A DNA stretch of 64,000 nt, from positions 60,294 to 124,293 of the forward strand of contig CAYMSF010000003.1 of the NCBI GenBank assembly GCA_964392985.1, written 5' to 3'. Shown in pieces: positions 26,380-34,810 of this stretch. The notes under the pieces were generated by a model. The model was given only the letters and a program-made list of their open reading frames with translations, was not told where the DNA came from and did no database searches. The first letter of the stretch is position 1. Each line of letters opens with the position of its first letter. The DNA is from CAYMSF01 sp964392985 (GTDB lineage: Bacteria; Verrucomicrobiota; Lentisphaeria; Victivallales; Victivallaceae). The position numbers were made by a program, and so were the translations under genes.

Positions 26380-27240
26380 CTAGATAAACTCTATTTTTGA
26401 CAGCATGGCCCGGCCCTGGTAACTCTTGTCAAATGGCGGAAACATCGCTTCAAGCTTAGTCCCGATAGTTACCGTCTCATTCAATGATCCGTAAACAAAT
26501 TCCTTTGCCATAACCATTGCTTTCTCCCACGTCGAACCTAACGCCAGCGCCGCGGTAAATGCCGCACTAAGCGTACAGCCAGTGCCGTGAGACGCGCGGC
26601 AATGCGATACAATCGGCGAACACAGTTCAAAAAGTTCACCTTTATAGCAAATAATATCCAATGCGACAGGTTGTTTTCCCGGCAGATGCCCGCCCTTCAG
26701 CAAACAACCGCATTTCCATTTTTCGGCACAATATCTGGTGGCGTCAATCATGCTTTTCCGTCCATTAATCCGTATTCCTGAAAGCATTTCCGCTTCAGGA
26801 ATATTTGGAGTAATCCAGTCGGCAATAAACAATAATTTATCCATCATAGCCGCAGCGGCATCGTCTTCGAGTAATCTGGTCCCGCTCGTCGATACCATGA
26901 CCGGATCAATTACGAGAGGAAGCTGGTATTTTGATAGCACCACATATACCTGTTCCACTATCGCCGCATTGAACAACATCCCGATTTTAACTGTCTTGAC
27001 GGCTATTTTGTCCAATACGGTTTCAATCTGGCTTGACACCGATTCCGGTGGTAACGCATCGATACGGTTGACCGTTGACGGATTTTGTGCTGTAACAGCA
27101 GTAATCGCGGTACACCCGAACACGCCGAAAGCTGAAAATGTCCGCAAATCGGCTTGAATTCCGGCACCGCCGCCGCTGTCACTGCCGGCAATCGTCAATG
27201 CTACCGGATAAATCTCTTTATTCTGACTTTGTGCTTTCAT
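26380..27240 (-). CDS. thiD: Hydroxymethylpyrimidine/phosphomethylpyrimidine kinase
   Basis: Phosphorylates HMP and HMP-phosphate in thiamine synthesis or salvage. The 286-residue ribokinase-fold protein shows TIAGSDSGGGAGIQADLRTF at the substrate site, the conserved TAVTAQN strand, VIDPVMVSTSG, and the ATP-site HGTGCTLSAA with the catalytic Asp region replaced in context by GTGC as usual for the family. No other thi gene or TPP riboswitch motif is seen beside it. The strongest alternative, a pyridoxal kinase of the same fold, is less likely given the GSDSGGGAG signature. Confidence 0.92.
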   Translation of the reverse strand: MKAQSQNKEIYPVALTIAGSDSGGGAGIQADLRTFSAFGVFGCTAITAVTAQNPSTVNRIDALPPESVSSQIETVLDKIAVKTVKIGMLFNAAIVEQVYVVLSKYQLPLVIDPVMVSTSGTRLLEDDAAAAMMDKLLFIADWITPNIPEAEMLSGIRINGRKSMIDATRYCAEKWKCGCLLKGGHLPGKQPVALDIICYKGELFELCSPIVSHCRASHGTGCTLSAAFTAALALGSTWEKAMVMAKEFVYGSLNETVTIGTKLEAMFPPFDKSYQGRAMLSKIEFI

Positions 27241-27725
27241 AAAAAATCAATTATTAAATCTGTTTTTGGTTTACAATGTTATGTTATAATATCGAACAAT
27301 CTAAATGGAAAGCAGCGTCGAAAGAAATTTTCGATAATTATTCCATCATGCCAGCAGCTTGTTATAATACAATCATCGGTAAATCGCGACAGGGCAAATA
27401 AACAAAAGCTTAACGCTGCCCGAGTTAGTTCAGCCACGCCCTTCTGGCACCGATAATACTCTACTCCTGGCGGCACAGATAAAATCAGTAACCTTCATTA
27501 GCTTTTAGATTGTACATTAACGGTATAACATTACCGCTTAAAAGCCAAAAAACAAATTGTAATAGTTGTGAGATGACTATGAATTTTCCGTTGCTTTAAT
27601 ACACTTGATTTTTTTATTTTTTTTCAAAATTGCCTTGTATTGTGAGAACAATAGATTTAAATTTAACCTTGCGTTTTGTAAATTGCCGGGATAGTCCAGG
27701 CAGAAAAAAATAAAGGAAATTGGTT
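27241..27725. other. Long intergenic region with operator-like palindrome
   Basis: A divergent gap of about 485 bp. It contains a nested hairpin whose outer arms are GCTTTTA (27501-27507) and TAAAAGC (27539-27545) and inner arms CGGTA/TACCG (27521-27536). It also has a T-rich tract at 27608-27625 and the palindrome TATTGT-GAGA-ACAATA at 27638-27653. No protein-like ORF or RNA gene is recognised. Confidence 0.5.
27638..27653. promoter_or_regulatory. Operator-like palindrome upstream of the small exported protein
   Basis: TATTGT and ACAATA are perfect 6-bp inverted arms around GAGA, about 75 bp before the next start codon. The size and symmetry suit a dimeric repressor or activator. No cognate regulator is identifiable. 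Confidence 0.4.
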
Positions 27726-28031
27726 ATGAAAAAGTTCTTAACTTTAGCGCTCGCATTCGCCGTCGCATCCATCGTTTCTGTCTCTTTCGCTCAGGAAGCA
27801 ACCGCTCCGGTTGAAAAGGCAGTCAAAAAGGTCGCCAAAAAAGAAAAAGCTTCTCCGGAAGAACAAATAAAGAAATTGGAAGACAAGAAATCAAAGCTGA
27901 CCGACCCCGGCAAAATTGCCGAGATTGATGAGAAAATCAATAAGATTAAAGCAAAAATAAAGAAATCCGCAGATGCCGCTGCTCCAGCAGCTCCTGCAGC
28001 AGCATGCACAGCTCCGGCGGCTAAAGAATAA
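27726..28031 (+). CDS. Small exported Lys/Ala-rich coiled-coil protein
   Basis: About 101 residues. The signal peptide KKFLTLALAFAVASIVSVSFAQ ends near residue 23. The mature part is basic: a KKVAKKEKA stretch, then a heptad-like helix (EEQIKKLEDKKSKL, KIAEIDEKINKIKAKIKK), then an Ala/Pro-rich tail. I chose the ATG at 27726 with AAAGGAAA about 9 nt upstream; a TTG two codons earlier is unlikely. It has its own strong terminator and an operator-like palindrome upstream, so it is a monocistronic gene. No family is recognised. It may bind the wall or nucleic acid, but this is only suggested by charge. Confidence 0.8.
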   Translation: MKKFLTLALAFAVASIVSVSFAQEATAPVEKAVKKVAKKEKASPEEQIKKLEDKKSKLTDPGKIAEIDEKINKIKAKIKKSADAAAPAAPAAACTAPAAKE

Positions 28032-28052
28032 TATTTCTTCAGGCATATAATT

Positions 28053-28090
28053 AAGCGCTTCAGACAAAATATTTGCCTGAAGCGCTTTTT
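28053..28090 (+). terminator. Intrinsic terminator after the small exported protein
   Basis: A perfect 11-bp stem AAGCGCTTCAG/CTGAAGCGCTT (28053-28063 and 28077-28087), loop of 13 nt, followed by a T run to 28090. Confidence 0.9.
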
Positions 28091-28107
28091 CATTATTCGG
28101 AGGGATA

Positions 28108-29874
28108 ATGTCAGGTCAAATACAGACGTTATTGTTGACAGTCCTGCTTTTACTGCCGTGGCTGGTAATTGTGCCATGGTGGTTGCAAAAGTTTAATTCC
28201 GAAAATATTTTTATCGGGATAGCCACCGGAATGGCGGCAAATGTTACAGTGGCATATCTGCTGGCACAATGGCATTGCCCGGGATGGTTTGGCTGCTGGT
28301 TGACGATTCCCGCCATAACCGGTGGTGTGATTCTTTGCTTAAATCGCCGTAAAATATCTCTCTACTGCCATTATCTTGCGCCAGGGGAGTTGTTGATCCG
28401 GCATGGCGGCATGATTACGCTGATGATTATCTGTTGCTTTATTTACGGAATGCCTGTTTTAAGTTCGCAATTTCCTCCCGGCTGGGATTCAACCTTTCAT
28501 TGTCTGCTGGCAAAAAAGATTCTTTTGACAGGACAGTTGTCGTCAAACTGGCTGCCGTTTGAAACAATTCCGGTAAATTACACTCAAGGGTTACATGCAT
28601 TAATCAGTGCAATCGCCGACAATTGCGGCGCCCCGGTACATGTTATCTTTCAAGTATTGCATCTCCCGGCAATGCTGCTCAACACGCTTGCGATTTATTT
28701 ACTGTCAAGAAAAATATTTAATTCCGGTTCAGTCGCTTTTTTTAGCGGGGTGTCTTATTGCTGCCTTTGCGGGTGGGGTGGTTTTTTCAGCTATTACAGT
28801 TGGGGTGGTCTGCCGACTGAATTCGCTTTGGTATCCGGACTGGCAATACTTTTGCTAAGTCTTGGACAGTATTCAAAACGAACCCTGTTGACTGCCGCGC
28901 TTTGCGCTGGCGGAATGCTGCTGGTGCATCATTTAACCGCAGTTATTTTTGCCTTGATTTTCTGCTTTTATCTTATCGGTGAGATGAGTAGTCAGCGAAA
29001 ATTCAGTCGCCGGCATCTATGGCTTATACAAGCCGGATGTGCAACTTTGCTGCTCTACAGCTGGTTTATTATTCCTTATGCCATGAAAAGCATGATGCTT
29101 GGAGGAACTTCGGTTTTGCGCTTTTACGAAGAATCGGTGATTTTGCCTTGGCAGGCAGTTGGTCGTCTTGGCATCGTGCTTTGCATTACCGCTGCAACAG
29201 GAATCATTCTTACCTTGAAAAAAGATTGGCAACTGCAACCATACCGGCTGTTGATTTTCTGGCTGGCGGCATTACTGTTTTTTTTCGCAGGCTTGGATTA
29301 TTTATACCGCGGCATAGCAGTTTGGCTCTATCATGATAATTTTACGGCATTCACCCCATCGCGCTTTTTAACATTTTTGAGTTGCCCGCTTGCAATTTTT
29401 TCCGGGTTTGCTATAAATTATCTATCTGATTTTTTCAGAAAAAAATTCAATACCGGTGAAAGATTGCCGGTGATTCTTGCAGTAATTATAATGCTTGGCA
29501 TCGCCGCCCCTGAATTTAAAACCGCGCTGACACGCCAGGTGATTGAACCGCAAACAATCCGTGCGGCAGAATTGATTGCCAACCAGACTCCACCTGACGC
29601 CTTTGTGTTCATCAGACTGCAACTGGGCCTGGTTGACCTCTGCTGGATACCGTACCTCGCCTGGCGGCAGACCGTAATGACACCGATACCGGCGTCTGAA
29701 AACCGGCAGGCTGTTTTTGAACGCAAAATAGGTTTTTTTCAGGCAAACGGCGCAAATCCGCAACGCATTAAGGAGTGGTTGGAACAAAATCATCTGGAAG
29801 GATATCTGCTTTTTGCCGACCCCGCCACCGGACGAATGAGGTTGTTTAAACAATTCAACAAACCTGGAAAGTAA
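28108..29874 (+). CDS. Polytopic membrane protein, GT-C glycosyltransferase-like
   Basis: 588 residues with roughly 11-13 hydrophobic helices. The first large extracytoplasmic loop carries an acidic residue in FPPGWDSTFHCLLAKKI, the position where GT-C glycosyltransferases hold their catalytic Asp. A short soluble C-terminal tail follows the last helix. By analogy it would use a polyprenyl-linked sugar outside the membrane, but substrate and even activity are inferred. GGAGGG sits 4 nt before the ATG. The stop is 1 bp from the start of the next GT-C-like gene, so the two are co-translated. Confidence 0.8.
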   Translation: MSGQIQTLLLTVLLLLPWLVIVPWWLQKFNSENIFIGIATGMAANVTVAYLLAQWHCPGWFGCWLTIPAITGGVILCLNRRKISLYCHYLAPGELLIRHGGMITLMIICCFIYGMPVLSSQFPPGWDSTFHCLLAKKILLTGQLSSNWLPFETIPVNYTQGLHALISAIADNCGAPVHVIFQVLHLPAMLLNTLAIYLLSRKIFNSGSVAFFSGVSYCCLCGWGGFFSYYSWGGLPTEFALVSGLAILLLSLGQYSKRTLLTAALCAGGMLLVHHLTAVIFALIFCFYLIGEMSSQRKFSRRHLWLIQAGCATLLLYSWFIIPYAMKSMMLGGTSVLRFYEESVILPWQAVGRLGIVLCITAATGIILTLKKDWQLQPYRLLIFWLAALLFFFAGLDYLYRGIAVWLYHDNFTAFTPSRFLTFLSCPLAIFSGFAINYLSDFFRKKFNTGERLPVILAVIIMLGIAAPEFKTALTRQVIEPQTIRAAELIANQTPPDAFVFIRLQLGLVDLCWIPYLAWRQTVMTPIPASENRQAVFERKIGFFQANGANPQRIKEWLEQNHLEGYLLFADPATGRMRLFKQFNKPGK

Positions 29875-29875
29875 T

Positions 29876-32029
29876 ATGATGCGTTTAACGCGTGAAATTA
29901 ATTTTTTGCTTTATATCTTGATAGCAATGATTGTTTACGTTTCTGATCTGCCAGTCGCATGGTTGCTGGTTGCCACCGCCGCGGCAGGATACAGTGCATC
30001 AAAACTGATACCTTTGTTATCCGGTCGCGCAACGCTTCAATTGCCGCTGATGAAATTTCTACCGGCATTTATTCCATTGTTTATGGCCATGATTATTTTC
30101 ATGGTTCTGTCCGCAGGTTTTCTCTCATTGCTACGGCGTGAAATTCTGTTTGTGCTGGCAATCGCCGCTATGTTGATAACGCGATACAAGCTTGATAAGT
30201 ATAAATTGGAGATAATATGGCCCAAGCCTGATCGCTATTGGTTGTGGCTGTTGCCGGCATGCGTAATGCTGATTGCAGGGGTTGGTGTTTTTCTGCTTTT
30301 TGCCCCGGCACAGTGGGATGTCATGACCTATCATCTATACATACCGGTACGCTGGCTGCAATCCGCTCGAATTGTTCATGTGCCGACGTTCTATGGTGAT
30401 GAAGCGGCAGCATTTGCTCCCGGCAATGCCGCAGCAATTTATGCATGGGCGCTGGCATTGCTCAACAGTGATATGCTCACCAATGTTTCTTCGACCGCTT
30501 TCCTTTTGTTCCTCTCTTTGCTTACTGCTCTAATTGTTCAAAAGTTTACCGGCAACCGCACTGTATCGTATTTGCTGGCTTCTATTGTTATTGTCGCACC
30601 GGTAATGTTTTTTAAAGCCTTTTCCGGCTATACTGATTTGATGGCACAGTCGTTGCTGGTTGCCGGAGTGTGGTGGTTGCTTGAGTATCTGAAGAATTCG
30701 TCCACTGAATATAGATATGCTTCTTTATATTCCGCTCTTTGCCTTGGTTTGGCAATCGGTTGCAAGACAGTGATATTGCCACTGGCGGCGCCGGTAATTC
30801 TTCTATTTCTCGCAGTTTGCGGCTATCGCCGCCAATGGAAGAGCTTAATGTGGTCTGTTATTATCATTATTTGTGCAGGCGGATGGTGGTATTTGCGTAA
30901 CTGGTGGCTCTTTTGCAATCCGCTCTTCCCGGCACAGATTAAAGTGTTTGATAATATCATCTTTGAAGGTTTATATGACTTTGCAGGTTTGACCACGGGA
31001 CCGGGACACCTGAATTCATGGAAGGAGATTTTTTCTAAATATTTTACCGAATACGGTATTGTTATGGCGTTACTGCTGCCACTGGGCTGGACAGGATGGC
31101 TGGTACGGATTGTTCGTGTACGCGCTGACCGTTTCCAGGCAGGCGTTATACTGACCCTGTCGATTTTGTGGACGTTATTGTTCTGCAAGGTAATTCCCTA
31201 CAATGACCAGTTCCGTTTTCTCATCGGAGCATGGGTAATAGCGCTGCCCGGTATTGCATTTTTGTTGAATTTGATTCGGGTGGAATGGATCAAAGCAACT
31301 ATTGGCGGCTTAACTTTGTTGTGGCTCATATTCCAGGACGCAACCGGCTTGCTGGCTTTGCTGAATGGAATTCCACTCGTTTCTCTCGTCGTTATTGCCG
31401 GCATATCAATAGTTGCCATCGGAATAATCTCATATTGGCGCAAACGTTCTAAAATATGGCTGTGCTGTGGTGCAATTGTTCTCGTCTTAACATTAATGCA
31501 AGCGGAAAGCGAATCGGGAAAATTGCGGATTGTGACCATGAGCAAAACCAATATTGGCGCTTTCAAGCCACTTTTCACTCCGTTTAATGTACCGCATTCT
31601 CCGCCACTGGTGATTGCCTGGAGCGGAGTTAATATTCCATATATTTTTGCAGGTCAACATTTTCAAAATCAGGTGGTTTTCTGCAATCTTTCCGGAAGTA
31701 TTACGGATAACAGTTATGACTTCTGGAACCGGAACGGGCGAAAGGTTTTTTCGTTCAACGGTCCAAAGTTTTATCAACTCAACCCGTCATTACAGGATTG
31801 GTTGCGAAATCTGAGGGATTCAAATGCTCAGATTTTAATAACTATGCAATTACATCCTTTTGAATACAATTTTCACTATCACAATGAAAATGGATTACCG
31901 TTGGAATCAATCTGGGCGGAAAAACTCCCCGCCATTTTCCAACCGTGGATAAATGACAAAGTCGGCAAAGCCTATTTAATAGACCGGGAAGAACTTCAAA
32001 AAGCACTCGCAAAAGCCGGCACAAAATAA
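29876..32029 (+). CDS. Polytopic membrane protein, GT-C glycosyltransferase-like
   Basis: 717 residues with about 13 membrane helices and a C-terminal soluble domain of about 160 residues. The first outer loop contains APAQWDVMTYHLYIPVRW, matching the WDxxxYH pattern of bacterial GT-C proteins (catalytic Asp candidate). ATGs occur at both 29876 and 29879, with GGAAAG upstream. It follows its partner by 1 bp. The pair could glycosylate exported proteins or lipids. They are not close relatives of one another beyond the loop motif, so they may act sequentially. The gene ends convergently, 5 bp from the hydrolase. Confidence 0.8.
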   Translation: MMRLTREINFLLYILIAMIVYVSDLPVAWLLVATAAAGYSASKLIPLLSGRATLQLPLMKFLPAFIPLFMAMIIFMVLSAGFLSLLRREILFVLAIAAMLITRYKLDKYKLEIIWPKPDRYWLWLLPACVMLIAGVGVFLLFAPAQWDVMTYHLYIPVRWLQSARIVHVPTFYGDEAAAFAPGNAAAIYAWALALLNSDMLTNVSSTAFLLFLSLLTALIVQKFTGNRTVSYLLASIVIVAPVMFFKAFSGYTDLMAQSLLVAGVWWLLEYLKNSSTEYRYASLYSALCLGLAIGCKTVILPLAAPVILLFLAVCGYRRQWKSLMWSVIIIICAGGWWYLRNWWLFCNPLFPAQIKVFDNIIFEGLYDFAGLTTGPGHLNSWKEIFSKYFTEYGIVMALLLPLGWTGWLVRIVRVRADRFQAGVILTLSILWTLLFCKVIPYNDQFRFLIGAWVIALPGIAFLLNLIRVEWIKATIGGLTLLWLIFQDATGLLALLNGIPLVSLVVIAGISIVAIGIISYWRKRSKIWLCCGAIVLVLTLMQAESESGKLRIVTMSKTNIGAFKPLFTPFNVPHSPPLVIAWSGVNIPYIFAGQHFQNQVVFCNLSGSITDNSYDFWNRNGRKVFSFNGPKFYQLNPSLQDWLRNLRDSNAQILITMQLHPFEYNFHYHNENGLPLESIWAEKLPAIFQPWINDKVGKAYLIDREELQKALAKAGTK

Positions 32030-32034
32030 TATTT

Positions 32035-32922
32035 TCAACCGGTCAGCGCATCTTTATTGGTATGTTTCATCAGCGAGTCAAACCAGTCAAACGCCCGGTT
32101 ATTCCGGATTTCATGCCCGCCGTCAAAAATTTCAAAGAACAGTTCTTGATGTCCCATCTCCTCCAATTTCAATGCCAGAGTTAAGGTGTGACTATACGGC
32201 ACTGAATGATCACCGCGACCGTGATGAATGTAAAGCTTGGCTTTCATTAATTGTTCCAGATAACTTATAGGAGAACGCACGGCATACTCATTATCAACTG
32301 CAGCATTATCCCCGGGTGCGCCACCACAACAGGCCTCGAGGTGAACAGAATAATTGCTGCTTTTCCCATAATAGCGATGCCATTCCCTCAAATCAGTTAT
32401 CGGGCACCACGCACTTACTCCCCGCCAGATTTCAGGAGCATACGCCGCAAGCATCAATGCCATGTGTCCGCCGCCACTACCGCCAAAAAGAAAAATATTG
32501 CTGGAATCTATCGGATAACTGGCGCTTACAAAATTTATTGCGTCAATTACATCCTGCATTGCCAGTTTCGAACCGCAAGCCTGAGTTGCCCGCGGATTTG
32601 AAAGCAGATTCGGTCCGCGAAATTCTGGTAATAACAATCCCCAGCGGCGCTGCTGACAGAAATCCAGCAGCCCAACCTTGTTATTACGGTCAAAACTCCA
32701 AGTATGCAATCCAATTACGAGTGGAACCTTTTCTGCACCGCCGGGATGAAAAAAAAGATTTTTCTCTTCCGAACCATCAATTGACGATACAACACTGATC
32801 TCTTTAATTTGATCTGAAGTTTTCACAGCCATTCCATAAAAATTTTTAAAGTTGATAAAAGACGGATTCACGATACTTTTTTTGAACAAAGGCATAATCA
32901 TGAAAACCGTTATAGAATACAT
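32035..32922 (-). CDS. Alpha/beta hydrolase (S9/acyl-esterase-like)
   Basis: About 295 residues. The alpha/beta hydrolase core shows the nucleophile elbow GGSGGGHMA, an acid loop HHGRGDHSVPYSH and the catalytic His in DGGHE. GLHTWSFDRNN before the elbow could form the oxyanion region. These features suit a prolyl-oligopeptidase-type hydrolase or a carbohydrate esterase. The start is uncertain: no candidate has a good ribosome site, and I use the ATG at 32920-32922; a GTG lies two codons upstream. No signal peptide is obvious, so it is probably cytoplasmic. Confidence 0.78.
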   Translation of the reverse strand: MYSITVFMIMPLFKKSIVNPSFINFKNFYGMAVKTSDQIKEISVVSSIDGSEEKNLFFHPGGAEKVPLVIGLHTWSFDRNNKVGLLDFCQQRRWGLLLPEFRGPNLLSNPRATQACGSKLAMQDVIDAINFVSASYPIDSSNIFLFGGSGGGHMALMLAAYAPEIWRGVSAWCPITDLREWHRYYGKSSNYSVHLEACCGGAPGDNAAVDNEYAVRSPISYLEQLMKAKLYIHHGRGDHSVPYSHTLTLALKLEEMGHQELFFEIFDGGHEIRNNRAFDWFDSLMKHTNKDALTG

Positions 32923-32978
32923 TGCCACGACTGTGGCAACTAGTCAAATTAATTCCGCCTGAAACAATTGATGCTTTG

Positions 32979-33155
32979 CTACAGCGAAAGGATAATCTGA
33001 TACGCTTCGGTGTAAAGCAAAATAAATGGCGCGGTCAACTGTCCCCCTTTCGTCCGTCCTGATTTGTGTTCAAATACCCGGCATTCAAGGTCATTGGTGA
33101 TACCAATGTACTTTTTACCGGATTCAATGCTTTGGAGGACATAAAGGGTAATCAT
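32979..33155 (-). pseudogene. Truncated GIY-YIG endonuclease remnant
   Basis: 58 codons begin ATG then ITLYVLQSIESGKKYIGIT, carrying the YVL and YIG strands of the GIY-YIG fold, followed by NDLECRVFEHKSGRTKGG and PFILLYTEAYQ. Intact stand-alone members of this family continue about 25-30 residues with a catalytic Glu region, but here the frame ends at TAG. Loss of the C-terminal half makes it a probable relic. It sits directly beside a tRNA-Ser gene. Confidence 0.7.
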
Positions 33156-33176
33156 TTTCGCCCTATTAGAGAAAAA

Positions 33177-33266
33177 TGGCGGAGAGGGAGGGATTTGAAC
33201 CCTCGGTACAGTTTCCCGTACGCAGGTTTAGCAAACCTGTGCTTTAGACCGCTCAGCCACCTCTCC
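33177..33266 (-). tRNA. tRNA-Ser (anticodon GCU)
   Basis: A 90-nt type II tRNA with acceptor arms GGAGAGG/CCTCTCC, encoded CCA, a TTTGCTAA anticodon loop (GCU, reading AGC/AGU), a long variable arm and a T-arm with GGTTCAAATCC. The long variable arm confirms serine. Confidence 0.95.
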
Positions 33267-33493
33267 GGTTCATGGTATGCATGCGGGGTCAGTTAAGATA
33301 ATCCGGAATATAATTACATCAAGTTTAAAAACGGTTTTTTTTGTAATTTTGTTATTGTCAATATCGCCATAGAATAGTCCTAAACTGCTTTACCCCGTGC
33401 TAAAATTCAATTTTTATTTTACACCAAACACTAAAGATTTGATTATTAGCAAAAATAATGTATATTCACTGCCCTGTATTTCTCGCTTAATGC

Positions 33494-33583
<90 letters not shown>

Positions 33584-33983
33584 TTTCTTTTAAACTTTTG
33601 CCGGTTGCATTTCTGTTTTAAAAATCATAATCCGGTTATTTAAATTTTATTCTGCCTGATTGTTGTGACGTAATATCTACTTTTTTAGCGCCCTAATTGG
33701 TACCGCCTGTTATCACGCTAATCAGGTAAAATCATTGAGTAATGCAGAAACTCTTGTTTGTTATCTATGTGTTTTATTAGTTTTGCGCCACGAATAAATA
33801 TTTTATTACGCCCCTGTTGATAACATTTGAAATTGTGTAGTTATGTATATATAGTAACTGAACTATTTTGAATGCGTTTAAAAGACATTGCCAGGCAGTT
33901 TTATTGCATGGCATAATTTCTGACTGAATCTTGATTGGATAATTAATAATATTCCAAAATAAAACGGTATAAGCAGAGGTAAA
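33584..33983. other. Intergenic region before the TPR-ABC operon
   Basis: About 400 bp with no protein-like ORF. The only signal seen is a sigma-54-like promoter at 33893-33908. A T-rich stretch follows the tRNA 3' end but no terminator hairpin is clear. Confidence 0.5.
33893..33908 (+). promoter_or_regulatory. Sigma-54-like promoter candidate
   Basis: AGGCAGTTTTATTGCA keeps GGCA, TTGCA and the exact 10-bp GG-to-GC spacing of the sigma-54 consensus, but the first base and the YR pair differ. It lies about 75 bp before the TPR protein that heads the sugar ABC operon. No enhancer-like repeats were noticed upstream. Confidence 0.35.
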
Positions 33984-34796
33984 ATGAACAAGTTCCTTTT
34001 TCTGTTGTTCATGACATTTGCAGTTGTGACGATAGCCGCCGGCGGTGATAATTCATCAGATGAAATGTTCCAAAATTACTCCGAAATGAACTTCAGCGTG
34101 GCAAAAAAGCTGGCATTTAAACAGCGAAATAAACCTGAAGGAAAACTGATATACGCCTTATGTCTTATTCATGATAAATCGGCGCAGGATATTCCACAGG
34201 GTTTTAAAGAACTTGGGGAGTTATACAGTGATGGAAATCTTTCTCCGGCAATAAAGATTCAGACAACTCTGGCTTATGCCAGAATTGCACAATTAATTCA
34301 AGACCGCAAAGACATTTACGGTAATATCGCTGACAAAGTTAAATTCAATGATATTTATGATGAAGTTATTGCGCTTGCCCCCGGATCAACGGAAGCCTGT
34401 TACGCTATCGTTTATAAAAATCAACCGCTTGTAGAAAGTTCTGACCCTGCCGTCTCCGCCAGGGCATTCAAAGAAATCGAGGAGTTTATTGCATCCTTTA
34501 AAGGGGAGGAAAAACTCCTTGGTCCAGTTCATTTGTTCGCCGATTATGAATACATCGCAGTGAAAAAAGATTATAAACGTGCTGTGGAACACTTGGAAAA
34601 AGCAGTTAAGCTTGGTATTGCCAATCCTACTTCGGAACAAGATAATGTGTTTCGTATCGGCAGAATATATCATGCAAAACTCGCCGATAAACAGAACGCG
34701 ATTATTGCTTACAATAAATTTTTAGAAAAATTTCCCTCCTCAAATCGCGCACCTGTGGTTGAACGTTACCTTGAAGAGCTTGGATACAAAAAATAG
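33984..34796 (+). CDS. Exported TPR-like protein heading a sugar ABC operon
   Basis: 270 residues. A signal peptide (KFLFLLFMTFAVVTIAAG) precedes helical repeats. The clearest TPR-like segments are HLFADYEYIAVKKDYKRAVEHLEKAVKLG and the C-terminal KQNAIIAYNKFLEKFPSSNRAP, typical of outer-membrane assembly or polysaccharide proteins. AGAGGT precedes the ATG. It is 14 bp upstream of the solute-binding protein, so it is likely co-expressed and could assist glycan handling in the periplasm. No family name is supported. Confidence 0.8.
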   Translation: MNKFLFLLFMTFAVVTIAAGGDNSSDEMFQNYSEMNFSVAKKLAFKQRNKPEGKLIYALCLIHDKSAQDIPQGFKELGELYSDGNLSPAIKIQTTLAYARIAQLIQDRKDIYGNIADKVKFNDIYDEVIALAPGSTEACYAIVYKNQPLVESSDPAVSARAFKEIEEFIASFKGEEKLLGPVHLFADYEYIAVKKDYKRAVEHLEKAVKLGIANPTSEQDNVFRIGRIYHAKLADKQNAIIAYNKFLEKFPSSNRAPVVERYLEELGYKK

Positions 34797-34810
34797 GGAT
34801 TATTATTTTT

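Noticed and set aside
28108..32029. Complete O-antigen or capsule cluster
   Set aside because: Only two GT-C-like proteins are present; flippase, polymerase and nucleotide-sugar genes are missing nearby.
33066..33296. 76-residue plus-strand frame across tRNA-Ser(GCU)
   Set aside because: It is the antisense of the tRNA and flanks; its GRDLNPRYS-type peptide is a classic tRNA artefact.
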